Shown here piece by piece: positions 33,047-45,032 of a stretch of DNA of 64,000 nucleotides; the stretch's first letter is position 1, and each line of letters starts with the position of its first letter. A program made the translations under genes and the position numbers. The DNA is from Chondrosia reniformis (taxonomy: Eukaryota > Porifera > Demospongiae > Chondrillida > Chondrillidae), in the NCBI GenBank assembly GCA_947172415.1, contig OX359202.1:3074001-3138000 (forward strand), read 5' to 3'. The notes beneath the pieces were generated by a model. It was not told the DNA's origin. It saw only the letters and a list, made by a program, of their open reading frames with translations, and ran no database searches.

Positions 33047-35845
33047 GAACTAGTTGTTTGTACTAGTTGTATGTACTAGTTGCATGTACTGGTGATATGT
33101 CCTAGTTAATAGTTGTGTGAATCAGTTGTATGACCTAATTGTAAATACTAGTTGTATGAACTATTTGTTTGTATATAGTAGTGGTATGAACTAGTTTTAA
33201 GTATATATTTGGTATATGTACTAGTTTCTAGTTGCATGTACTAGTTTTATGTAATAGTTATATATACTATATGGATGCACTATTCATATGTATATAGTTA
33301 TATATTTATGTACTAATTATATGTAGGAGCTGTGTACTAGTGATAGGTCCTACTTTTATGTACTCGTTCTATGTACTAGTAGTTGTATGAACTACTTGTA
33401 TGTACTATGTTTATGTGCTATTTATACGTACTAGTTATATTTTTCTATATTAGTTATATGTGGTAGATTGTGTATTAGTTATATGTACTAGTTGCAAGTA
33501 CTAGTTGTATGTACTAGTTGAATGGACTAGTACTAGTTATATTTACTAGTTGTATGTACTAGTTTTATGTACTAATTGTATGTACTAGTTGTATTCACTA
33601 GTTTTATGTACTAGTCATAGTTATATTTAGTAGTTGTAGGTACAAGTGTATGCAAACGTTGTATGTAATAGTTGTATGTACTAATTGTTTGTTCTATTTG
33701 TATTTTCTAGTTGTATGTATTAGTTATGTACCAGTTGTATGTATTAGTTGTACGTTCTAGTATTATGTACTTGTTCTAGGAACTAGTTGTATGTAATAAT
33801 TTCTAGTTGTATGTTCTAATTGTAAGTACTTTGTGTTTGTACTATTTATAAGTGCCAGTTATATGTGCATTTACTGGTTATATGTTTGTGTACTAGGTAT
33901 ATGTACTAGTTGTATGCACTAGCTGTATTTTCTAGTTGTATGTACTAGTTATGAACCAGTTGTACGTAATAGTTATATCTATATACTAGTTGATAATATT
34001 TGCTTTGTACTAGATGTATATTCAAGTTGTATGTTCTATGTATTATTATAAACTCGTTCTATGAACTAGTAGTATTTACTAGTTTCTAGTTGTATGTACT
34101 AGTTGTAAGTACAAGCTGTACGTACTATGTGTATGTACCAGTTATTGATTCTTCTACTAGTTATACTATGTACTAGGTAGCTTCTATTTGTATGTACTAG
34201 ATACTTGTTGTATGTACTAGTTGTATGAACTAGTTTTATGAACTAGTTGTATGTACTGTTTATATGTACTAGTTATATGTACCAGTTATATGTACTGGTT
34301 TTATGTACTAGTAGTATGTACTAGTTATAAGTACTAGTTGTATGTACTACTAATTGTATGTACTAGTTATATGTACTAGATGTTTGAACTAGTTTTAGGT
34401 TTTAGTACAAGTTATACTAGGTACTAGGAATGAACTAGTTCTATGAACTACTTGTTTGTTCATGTGAACTAGTTTTCTGTACTAGTTGTGTGTACTATAT
34501 GTATGTACTAGTTATATGTGTATGTACTAGTAATGTGTAATAGTTATGTTAACTAGTTATATATACTAGTTGTATCTACCACTTTTGTGTAATTGTTGTA
34601 TGTACTAGTTGTATGAACTATTTATATGTACTAGTTGTATGTACTAGTGGTATTTACTAGTTGTGTGTACTAATTGTATGTACCAGTAGGATGTACTTAG
34701 TGTATATTTTAGTTGTAAGTACTATTCGTATGTACAAGTGATATGGGTAGGGTATGTACTAGTTGTATATACTACTTATATATACTCGTTACATTTGTAT
34801 GTACTGGGTGTATGTACTAGTTGTTTTTACTAGTTATATATACTAGTTGTACGTACTTTTTATATGTACTATTTATATGTCTATGTACTAGGTATATGTA
34901 CTACTTGTATGTACTAGCTGTATTAATTGGTTGTATGCACTAATTCCATGTACTAGTTGTATGTACTATTTGTATGTACTAGATATGAACCAGTTTTTAT
35001 GTACAAGATGTATGCACTAGTTCTTTGTACTAGCTGTATACTACGTTTATGAACTAGTTGTATGTACTAGTTGTATGTATATACTAGTTGTATGTACTAG
35101 TCGCATGTACTAGTTATATGTTTATATATTAGTTTTATGTACTAGGTGTATATACTAATTTTTTGTACTAGTTATATGTGTATGTACTGTTTATATGTAG
35201 TAGTTGTATGTACCAGTTGTATATACTAGTTTCCTGTACTTGTTGTATGTGCTAGCTGTATGTACTAATTGTAGGTTCTAGTACTAGTTATAGTAGGTAC
35301 TAAGTAGGAATTCGTTTTATGTATTAGTTGTTAGTACTACTTTAACGTACTAGTTGGATATACTAGTTGTATGTACTAGTTCTAGTTATATTTACTAGAT
35401 GGAGGTACTGGTTGTATGTAGTAGTTGGATGTAGTAGTTGTATGTACTAATTGTTTGTACTAGTTGTATGTACTATTTGTATGTATATACTAATTATATG
35501 TACTAGCTATGTACTAGTTGTATGTATATACTAGTTTGTTGTTTACGTAGTAGTCGTATATGCTAGTTTTATGTACTCGTACTATGTACAAGTTCTATGT
35601 ACTAGTTATGTACAAGTTGTATGTACTAGTTATGTACCAGTTGTACGTACTAGTTGTATGTATATACTAGTTGTATGTGGTTGCTATGTACTAGTTGTAT
35701 ATATGAGGTGTATGTTCTAGTATTATGCACTCGTTCTATGAACTAGGTGTATGTACTAGCTTCTAGTTGTGTGTACTAGTTTTATGTACTAGTTGTAAGA
35801 ACGTTTTGTATGTACTTGTTGTATGTACTAGGGGTATGTACTATC
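33047..35845 (+). repeat. 13-bp satellite block
   Basis: Diverged monomers with several higher-order markers (near 34,150, 34,410 and 35,280). It ends at the hairpin of the next element. Confidence 0.95.
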
Positions 35846-36600
35846 AGGGAGTACGGTAGTACTCCCTATGTAGGGATGACACGGTTTTTTTCGTTTTCCC
35901 CATACATTGGTATAGGAGCGAAATCCCAAAATAGGCCGAAAATCGACAAAACAAGGCTATGTATAGCTAAATATACAATATACATACTCTAAATAGACCT
36001 TAAAGGCAAGCGAATATGTCCCGCTGGCGAAATAATAAACTTTAAAAATTCCCATTTTCGTCTTCTTCATATTCTTCTTCTTCTTATTCTTCTTCGTCAG
36101 CCATAACTAAAAAACTATATAAGCTTTTGGACTAATTGTTACACGAAACTACTGCAAATTTTCCGAGCTGTATTCTTTTGTAGAAGCGAGAGCGATAACG
36201 CTATTATTGAGCATGACGGTTTTCATGACCCTAGAGTCAAGGCCTCAATAAAGTCGCCATTTTAATGACGTCATAATCAGTCGAAGATTGCGAAACCAAA
36301 ATGATTTTAATTATATGAATCTAATTCCTAGCCCATGCTCCATAAAAAGTACAGAAACTAGAAATATTAAAAATTTTCTACAAAAATAGTGAAGATGTAG
36401 GGATGGCATAAAAAGTAGAGAAACAAGAAAGGGATGTTACACAGTGAAGCATTAGCTATACATGAATCCTACAAGCAAGGGTGTTGTATGATTCATGCAC
36501 AGCTAATGCTTCACTGTGTAACATCCCTTTCTTGTTTCTCTACTTTTTATGCCATCCCTACATCTTCACTATTTTTGTAGAAAATTTTTAATATTTCTTT
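35846..36600. mobile_element. Non-autonomous element with giant hairpin
   Basis: Non-satellite insert of about 755 bp. It begins with a 9-bp hairpin (AGGGAGTAC-GGTA-GTACTCCCT, 35846-35867). It has a pyrimidine tract with TTC repeats (36061-36096). It ends with a perfect inverted repeat (36361-36597). The word TGTAGGGATG occurs near the left end (35870) and inside the hairpin arm (36396). There is no coding sequence. It is probably a fold-back or MITE-type element; the superfamily is unknown. Confidence 0.6.
36361..36597. repeat. Perfect 97-bp-arm inverted repeat
   Basis: Bases 36361-36457 are the exact reverse complement of 36501-36597, checked base by base. The 43-nt spacer itself contains a near palindrome (ATGAATCCTACAA against TTGTATGATTCAT). 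Transcribed from either strand it would give a long double-stranded hairpin RNA. Lack of any mismatch implies recent origin or continued correction. Confidence 0.95.
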
Positions 36601-38353
36601 TTTATATACTAGTTATATGTGTATGTACTGGTTATATCTAGTAGTTGTATGTAAAAGTTGTATGTACAAGTTGCCTGTACTACGTGTATGCGCCAGCTGT
36701 ATGTACTAGTTGTAGGTTCTTGTACTAGTTATTTTAAGAACTAAGTATGCATTAATTGTATGTTCTAGTTGTTAGTCCTAGTTTCCTGTTTATGTAGTGG
36801 TTGTATATACTAGTTAAATGTACTAGCTGTATATACTAGTTGTATGTACTTGATACTATTTGTATGTATCCACCATTTGTATGTATTAGTTGTGTGTACT
36901 TTTGACTAATTGTATGTGCTAGTAGTGTGTACCAGTTGTGTGTAATTGTACTAGTTGTGTGTACTATTTATATGTACTATTTAATGTACTATTTATATGT
37001 TTATGTACTGGGTATATTTTCTACTTGTATGTACTAGCTGTAAGTGCTGGTTGTTATACTAATTGTATGTACTTGTTGTATGTACTAAGACTAGTTATAT
37101 TTACTAGTTGTATGTGCTAGTTGTATGTACTAGATATGAACCAGTTATATTTACAAGATGTATACACTAGTTGTTTGTACTCGCTATATACAAGTTTTAT
37201 GAAGTAGTTTTATGTACTAGTTGTATGTACTAATTGTATGTCATAGTCGCATGTACTAGTTATATGTACTAGTTACTAGTTGTGTGAACTAGTTGTACCT
37301 ACCAATTTTATGGACTAGTTGTATTTACTCTTTGTATGTATATACTAGTTTTATATAATAGTTAAATGTACTAGTGTTATATATATAATAGTTGTATGGA
37401 CTAGTTTCTAGTTGTATGTACTAGTTTTATATACCTGTTCTATGTACTAGTTGTGTGTACTCTTTATAATTACTAGGTATATGTGTATGTACTAGTTGTA
37501 TGTTCTAGGTGTATGTACTATTTGTGTGTACTGTTAGGATGTACTAGGTATGTGTACTAATTGCCTGTACTAGTCGTATGCATTAGTTTTATGAACTAGT
37601 TCTATTTATATTTACAGTTGTAGGTACTGGTTATAGGTAGCAGATGTATGTACTATTTGTATCTACTATTTGTATGTACTATGTGTATGTACTATATATA
37701 AGTACCAGTTATATGTATGTAGTAGTTATATCTTTGTGAACTAGTTATATATACTAGTTGCATGCACTAGCTGTGTGTACTAGTTGTGTGTACTTTTTAT
37801 AATTAGAAGGTATATGTGTATTTACTAGTTATATGTAGTTGGTGTATGTACTAATTATATATCCTAGTTGTTTGTCCTAGTTGTATGTACTAGTTGAATG
37901 TACTAATTGTAAATACTAGTTTTATGAACTAGTTATATGTTCTAGTTTTATGAACTAGTTGTATATACTAGTAGTATGTACTAGTTGCATGTACTGGTTA
38001 TATGTACTAGTTAATAGTTGTGTGAACCAGTTGTACTACCTAATGGTAAATACTAGTTGTATGAACTAGCTGTTTGTATATAATAGTTGTATGAACTAGT
38101 TACAGGTACTAGTTTTAGGTATATATTAATTGTAATGACTAATTTCTAGTTGCATGAACCAGTTTTATGTACTAGTTGTATATACTATATTGATGCACTA
38201 TTAATATGTACTAGTTATATATTTATGTACTAATTATATGTTGTAGGTGTGTACTAGTTATAGGTCCCAGTTTTATGTACTCGTTCTATGTACTAGTAGT
38301 TGTATGAAATACTTGTATGTACTATGTTTATGTACTATTTATATGTAATAGTT
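36601..38353 (+). repeat. 13-bp satellite block
   Basis: Diverged monomers. The stretch at about 37,500-37,880 is paralogous to 21,400-21,790, 22,090-22,470 and 43,460-43,870 (shared GTGTACTGTTAGGATGTACT). Short open frames here are satellite read-through. Confidence 0.95.
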
Positions 38354-38803
38354 ATGCCGCAGGCAGCCCCTTATATATATTGTTTTTATTTGCCGATTAC
38401 GTTGTACGGCTTCATGTTGCGGAAAGATATCTATACAATACGGGTTCATACGCAACTGTTATAACACTTATTTTATACGTTCATATATGTATAATACGAG
38501 TTCATAAGCAACTATTGTAACACTTATTTTATACGTTCATATATGTATAATACGAGTTCATAAGCAACTATTGTAACACTTATTTTATACGTCAATACAT
38601 CGTTTTTGCAAATGGCGACGTTCAGGAAGCTTTAGTTAAAGAAGCTTTTCCATCGTTATTTATACAGTTTAGGACACTTAAGCGTCCTCAATCGTCAGTA
38701 TTACGAATATATATATTAATTCCCAACGATGTGGCCGAGTAGTTTAAGTTAATTCGTGGGTGGCAGCCCCACAAGGTTTTAAACTCAAACTACTGGTACT
38801 TTA
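38354..38803 (+). mobile_element. Hairpin-headed repeat, copy 2, with tRNA-like end
   Basis: Begins in a truncated form of the hairpin (GCCGCAGGCAGCCCC), followed by the family words TTATAT, CGATTACGTTGTACGGCTTC and GCGGAAAGATAT. The middle holds about 2.8 tandem 56-bp units (38,436-38,592, TAATACGAGTTCATAAGCAA). Near the right end are an A-box-like TGGCCGAGTAGTTTAAG (38,732) and a B-box-like GGTTTTAAACTC (38,775-38,786), spaced as in a tRNA gene and reminiscent of tRNA-Ser/Leu. It is probably a tRNA-related non-autonomous retroposon. Confidence 0.6.
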
Positions 38804-39905
38804 ATGTATTAGTTATATGTGGTAGATGTGTGTACTAGTTATATGTACTAATTGCAAGTACCAGTTGTATGTACTAGTTGTATGTACTAGTTTTATGTAC
38901 TAGTTGTATGTATATACTAGTTGTATGTACTAGCTCTGTACTGGTTGTATGTTCTAGTTGTATGTACTAGTCGTATGTACAAGTGGTAGGTTCTTGTACT
39001 AGTTATACTAGGTGCTAGGAAGGTACTAGTTGTATGTAGGAGATACTAGTTGTATGTACTAGTTGTATGTACTATTTATAATTATTAGGTAAAGGTGTAT
39101 GTACTAGTTATATATACTAGTTGTATGGACTAGTTGAATGAACAAGCTGTGTGTACTAAATGTATGTACTAGTTGTGTGCACTATTTGGTATGAACTAGT
39201 TGTATGTACTAGTTGCATGTAATAGTTGTAAGTACTAATTGTATGTACTAGTTGAATTCAATAGTTTTATGTACTAGTCCTAGTTGAATTTAGTAGTTGA
39301 AGATACTACCTGTATGTATTAAGTTATATGTAATAGTTGTATGTACTTTTTGTTTGTTCTATTTATATGTACTAGGTGTATGTACTAGTTATGTACCAAT
39401 TGTATGTCCTAGTTGTATGTATATGCTAGTTATAAATAATAGCTATGCACTAGTTTTATATATAAGTTGAACGTTCTAGTATTATGTACTCGTTCTAAGA
39501 AGCAGTTGTATGTACTAATTTAAAGTTGTTTGTACTAGTTGTATGTACTAATCGTATGTACTATGTGTATGAACTATTTATAAGTGCCACTCATATGTGT
39601 ATTTACTGATTATATGGTTGTGTACTAATTATATATACTAGTTTGATGCACTACCTGTATGTACTAGTTGTATGTACTATTCATAATAACTAGGTATATG
39701 TGTATTTAGTAGATTTATGTACTAGTTATATGTCCTAGTTATTTGTCCTAGTTGTATGGACTAGTTGAATGTACTAGTTGTATGTACTAATTGTATGTAC
39801 TAGTTAAGTACCAGTTGTACGTAATAGTAGTATGTATATACTAGTTGTTAATATTGGCTATGTACTAGATGTAAATTTAAGTTGTTTGTTCTATGTATAT
39901 AGTAT
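38804..39905 (+). repeat. 13-bp satellite block
   Basis: Diverged monomers in the usual orientation up to the palindromic junction at 39,906. Confidence 0.95.
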
Positions 39906-40470
39906 TATGTACTAGTACATATAAACAGTACATACAACTAGTTCATAAAACTAGTTCATACAACTAGTACATGCAACAAGTATCTAGTACATACAAATGC
40001 AACCTACCTAATACATAGTATAAGTAGTACAAGAATCAACAACTGGTACATACAACTAGGATATACAACTGGTATATACAACTAGGTCATATAACTACTT
40101 TATATAACAATTACATACAAGTAGTTTCTAGTACATATAACTATATAATACCTACCTAGTACCTAGTTTAACTAGTACTAGAACCTACAACTTATACACA
40201 CAACTAGTGCATACAATTAGTACACACAAATAGTACATACAGATAGTAAATATAACTATTACATACTACTAGTACATAAAACTAGTTCATACAACTTGTA
40301 CATGCAACAAGTATCTAGTACATACAAATAGAACCTACTTAGTGCATAGTATAACTAGTACAAGATCAACAACTGGTACATAGACATAGTACATACAACT
40401 AGTACTTACAACTTGTACATACAACTAGAATCTAGTAAATAATACTAGTTCATAGAACGAGTACATGTAC
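39906..40470 (-). repeat. Inverted segment of the 13-bp satellite
   Basis: Monomers here read CATACAACTAGTA, the reverse of all neighbouring satellite. The left junction is the 16-bp palindrome TATGTACTAGTACATA (39906-39921) and the right junction is GTACATGTAC (40461-40470). Read in reverse, the block is paralogous to 57,200-57,660 (marker ACCAGTTGTTGATCTTGTAC). Confidence 0.92.
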
Positions 40471-43400
40471 CAGTTATATGTACTAGTTTTAAATACTAGT
40501 AGTATGTACCAGTTATATTTACTAGCTCTATGTACTATTTGTGTGCACTAATTGTATGCACTAGTTGTATGTACTAGTTGTAGGGTCTAGTACTAGTTAA
40601 ACTAAAGTAGGTTCTATATAGTTATATATAGTTATATGTACTAGAAACTACTTGTATGTACTTGTTATATAAAGTAGTTATATGACCTAGTTGTTTATAC
40701 CAGTTGTATGTCCTACTTGTATGTACCAGTTGTATGTCCTAGCTGATTGTACTATTTACTTATTTTATGTACAAGTTGCATGTACTAGTTGCATGTACAT
40801 GTTGTGCATACTAGTTTAATGTACTAGTTGTATGTACTCGTTACTAGTTGTTAGTAGTAGTTGTATGTACTAGTTTTAGGTACTAGTTCCAGTTATATGT
40901 ACTAGTTGTAGGTACTAGTTGTATTTATTAGTTGGAAGTACAATTCCTATGTCCTATTTGCATGTACTAGTTGTATGTACTGGTTAATGGTTGTATAGTC
41001 TAGTTGTATGTACTTGTTATATGTACTAGTTGTATGTACTAGTAGTATGTACTAGTTATATTTACTAGCTGTATGTTCTATTTGTGTGTACAAATTGTAT
41101 GCACTAGTTGTATGTACTAGTTGTATGTACTCAATACTATTTGTTTGTACTAGTCGAATGTACTAGTTATATGTACTAGTCGTATGTACTACTTGTATGT
41201 ACTAGTTGTATGTACTAATTGTATGTACTAGTTGTTTGTACTACATGTTTGAACTAGTTTAAGGTTCTAGTACAAGTTATACTAGGTACTAGGAATGAAC
41301 TAGTTCTATGAACTACTTGTTTGTTTGGGTGAACTAGTTTCTGTACTAGTTGTATGTACTATGTTTATGTACGAATTATATGTGTATGTACTAGTCATAT
41401 GTAATAGGTGTATGTACTAATTATATGTACTAGTTGCATGTACTAGTTGCCTGTACTAGTAGTATATACTAGTTTTAGGTTCTAGTCTTAATTATACTAG
41501 TTACTAGGGAGGTACTAGTTGTATATACTAGACACTAGTTGTATGTACTAGTCATATATACTAGTTATATATACTAGTTGTATGAATCAGTTTTGTGCAA
41601 TTGTTGTATGTACTAGTTGTATGTGCTATTTATATGTACTAGTTGTATGTACCAGTTGTATGTAGTACTTATATGTACTATATATATTTGTATGTACTAG
41701 GTATATGTACTACTTGTATGTACTAGCTCTATTAGCTGGTTGTATGTACTAATTTTATGTACTAGTTGTGTGCACTAGTGGCATGTACTAGATATGAACC
41801 AGTTGTATGTACAAGATGTATGCACTAGTTCTTTGTACTAGTTGTATACTAGTTTTATGAACTAGTTGTATGTACTAGTTATATGTACTAGTTACTAGTT
41901 GTATGAACTAGTTGTACCTATTAATTTTATGTACTAGTTGTATATACTAGTTGTATGTATATACCAGTTGTATGAACTAGTTAAATGTACTAAGTTTCTT
42001 TTTATATATTCTAGTTGTATGTACTAGTTTTGAGTTTCATTTACTAGTTTTATGTACTAGTGGTATGTACTATGTGGATGCACTATTTATTTGAACTAGT
42101 TATATTTTTATGTATTAGTTATATGTAGTAGGTTTGTGCAATAATTATATGTATTAGTTGAAAGTACTAGTAGTATGTACTAGTTGTATGTACTAGAACT
42201 AGCTATATTTCCTAGCTTTAGATACTAGTTGTATGTATTAGTTGTATGTAGTAGTTGCATGTGCTAATTGTATGTACAAGTTCTGTGTACTAGTTGTATG
42301 TATATACTAGTTGTATGTACTAGCTATGTACTAGTTGTATGTTCTAGTTGTATGTGCTGGATACTAGTTGTATGTACTAGTTGTATTTACTATTTGTATG
42401 TACTATTTATATGTTTGTGTACTAGTTATATGTACTAGTTGGATGCGTGAGCTGTATGCACTAGTTGTATGTACTATTTACATTTACTAGGTATACGTGT
42501 AGGTAACAGTTTATGTAGTAGGTTTATGTACTAGTTATATGTCCTAGTTTTATATATATACTAGTTATATGTCCTAGTTTTATATATATACTAGTTGTAT
42601 GTACTAGTTTCAAGTTGCATGTACTATGTGTATGTAATTTTCATATATACTAGTTATATGTTTATGTATTAGTTATATGTAGTAGGTGTGTGTACTTGTT
42701 ATATGTACTAGTTGTATGTACTAGTTGTAGGCTCAAGTCCTAGTTATTTTAGGTACTAGGGAGGTGCTAGTTGTATGTACTAATTTTATGTACGAGTTGT
42801 TCGTACCAGTTGTGTGTAATTGTACTAGTTGTATGTACTATTTATATGTACTATTTATATGTTTATGTACTAGATATATGTACTACTTGTATGTACTAGC
42901 TGTATGTGCTGGTTGTATGTCCTAATTGTATGTACTTGTTGTATGTACTAATACTAGTTATATTTACTAGTTCTAGGTGCTAGTTGTATGTATAAGTTGT
43001 ATGTGCAAGTTGTATGTACTAAGTGTATGTACTAGTTGGATTTACTAATTGGACGTACTAGTTGTATGTGTTATATATGAACCAGTTGTATATACAAGAT
43101 GTATGCACTAGTTCTTTGTACTAGCTATATACTAGTTTTATGAAGTAGTTGTATGTACTAGTTGTATTTACTAGTTGTATGTCATAGTCGCATGTACTAG
43201 TTATATGTACCAGTTACTAGTTGTGTGAACTGGTTGTACCTAGTCATTTTTTGTACTAGTTGTATGTACTCTTTGTATGTAGATACTAGTTTTATGTACT
43301 AGTTAAATGTACTAGTGTTATATATATAATAGTTGTATGGACTAGTTTCTAGTTGTATGTACTAGATTTATGAACCCGTTCTATGTACTAGTTGCCTGTA

Positions 43401-44638
43401 CTATTTATAATTACTAGGTATATATGTATGTTCTAGTTGAATGTACTAGTTGTATGTACTAGGTGTATGTACTTTTTGTGTGTACTGTTAGGATGTACTA
43501 GGTGTGTGTACTAATTGCCTGTACTAGTTGTATGCACTAGTTTTATGAACTAGTTCTATTTATATTTGCAGTTGTAGGTACTGGTTATAGGTAGCAGATG
43601 TATGTACTATTTGTATCTACTATTTGTATGTACTATGTGTATGTACTATTTATAAGTACCAGTTATATGAATGTAGTAGTTATATTGTTGTGAACTAGTT
43701 ATATATACTAGTTGTATGCACTAGCTGTATGTATTAGTTGTATGTAATATTTATAATTAGAAGGTATATGTGTATTTACTAGTTATATGTAGTTGGTAAA
43801 TGTACTAGTTATATGTAGTTGGTGTATGTACTAGTTATATATCCTAGTTGTTTGTCCTAATTGTATGTACAAGTTGAATGTACTAGTTATATGTACTAGG
43901 TACTAATTGTATGAACTAGTTGTTCGTATATACTAATGCTAAATACTACTTGTATGAACTAGTTGTGAATACTAGTTTTATAAACTAGTTGTATGTACTA
44001 GTTATATGTACTAGTTAAGTGTACTGGTTATATGTACTAGTTAATAGTTGTGTGAACTAGTTTTATGACCTAATTGTAATAACTAGTTGTATGAAGTAGT
44101 TGTTTGTATATAATAATTAAATGTACTAGTTTTATTTATATATTAGTTGTATGTACTAGTTTTATGTACTAGTTATAAGTACTATAATGATGCACTATTC
44201 ATATGTACTAGTTATATATTTATGTACTAATTATATGTTGTAGGTGTGTACTAGTTATAGGTCCTAATTTTATGTACTAGTAGTTGTATAAACTACTTGT
44301 ATGTACTATGTTTATGTACTATTAATATGTCCTAGTTATATATTTATGTATTAGTTATATGTGGTAGATGTGTGTACTAGTTATATGTACTAATTGCAAG
44401 TACTAGTTGTATGTATTAGTTGTATGGACTAGTACTAGTTATATTTACTAGTTGTAGGTACTAGTTGTATGTACTAGTTATATGTACAAGTGGTAGGTTC
44501 TTGTACTAGTTATACCAGGTGCTAGGAATGTACTAGTTGTAGGTACTAGTTGAATGTACTATTTATAATTATTAGGTAAAAGTGTATGTACTAGTTATAT
44601 GTAGTAGGTGTAGGTACTATTTATATGTCGTAGGTGTT
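40471..44638 (+). repeat. 13-bp satellite block
   Basis: Diverged monomers in the main orientation with many higher-order markers (about 40,590, 41,270, 41,475, 42,725 and 44,490). A 30-bp unit TATGTCCTAGTTTTATATAT is duplicated at 42,538-42,597. No gene. Confidence 0.95.
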
Positions 44639-45032
44639 AGGGGCTGCCTGTGGCAGCCCCTTATATTGTTTTCATTTGTCGATTACATTGTATGGCTTCA
44701 TGTTACGGAAAGATATATACATATATAAATATATATATAATACGGGTGGATACGCAACTATTATAACACTTTATTTCTATGTCAATATATATTTAATACA
44801 GGTTCATATATAAGTAACTATTATAATACTTTATAACACTTAATATATACATCAATACATCGTTTTACAAATGGCGGCGTTCGGGAAGCTTTAGTTAACG
44901 AAGCTTTTCTGTCGCTATTTATAATGTTCAGGACACTTAAACGTCCTCAATCATTAGTATTACGAATATTTATATCAAATGACACCAATACGACCGGAGG
45001 GCGGCAGCCACACGAGCTTTTAAACTCAAAAG
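44639..45032 (+). mobile_element. Hairpin-headed repeat, copy 3
   Basis: Begins with a perfect 9-bp hairpin (GGGGCTGCC-TGT-GGCAGCCCC, 44640-44660), then TTATATTGTTTTCATTTG, CGATTACATTGTATGGCTTC and CGGAAAGATATA. It shares with copy 2 the blocks AATGGCGGCGTTCGGGAAGC and GGACACTTAAACGTCCTCAAT, and it ends with AGCTTTTAAACTCAAA. The A-box-like segment is eroded here. Satellite lies on both sides. Confidence 0.75.

Noticed and set aside
38732..38800. Functional tRNA-Ser or tRNA-Leu gene
   Set aside because: A-box-like and B-box-like words are present, but the acceptor and D stems do not pair and no credible anticodon loop was found. It is described only as tRNA-like.
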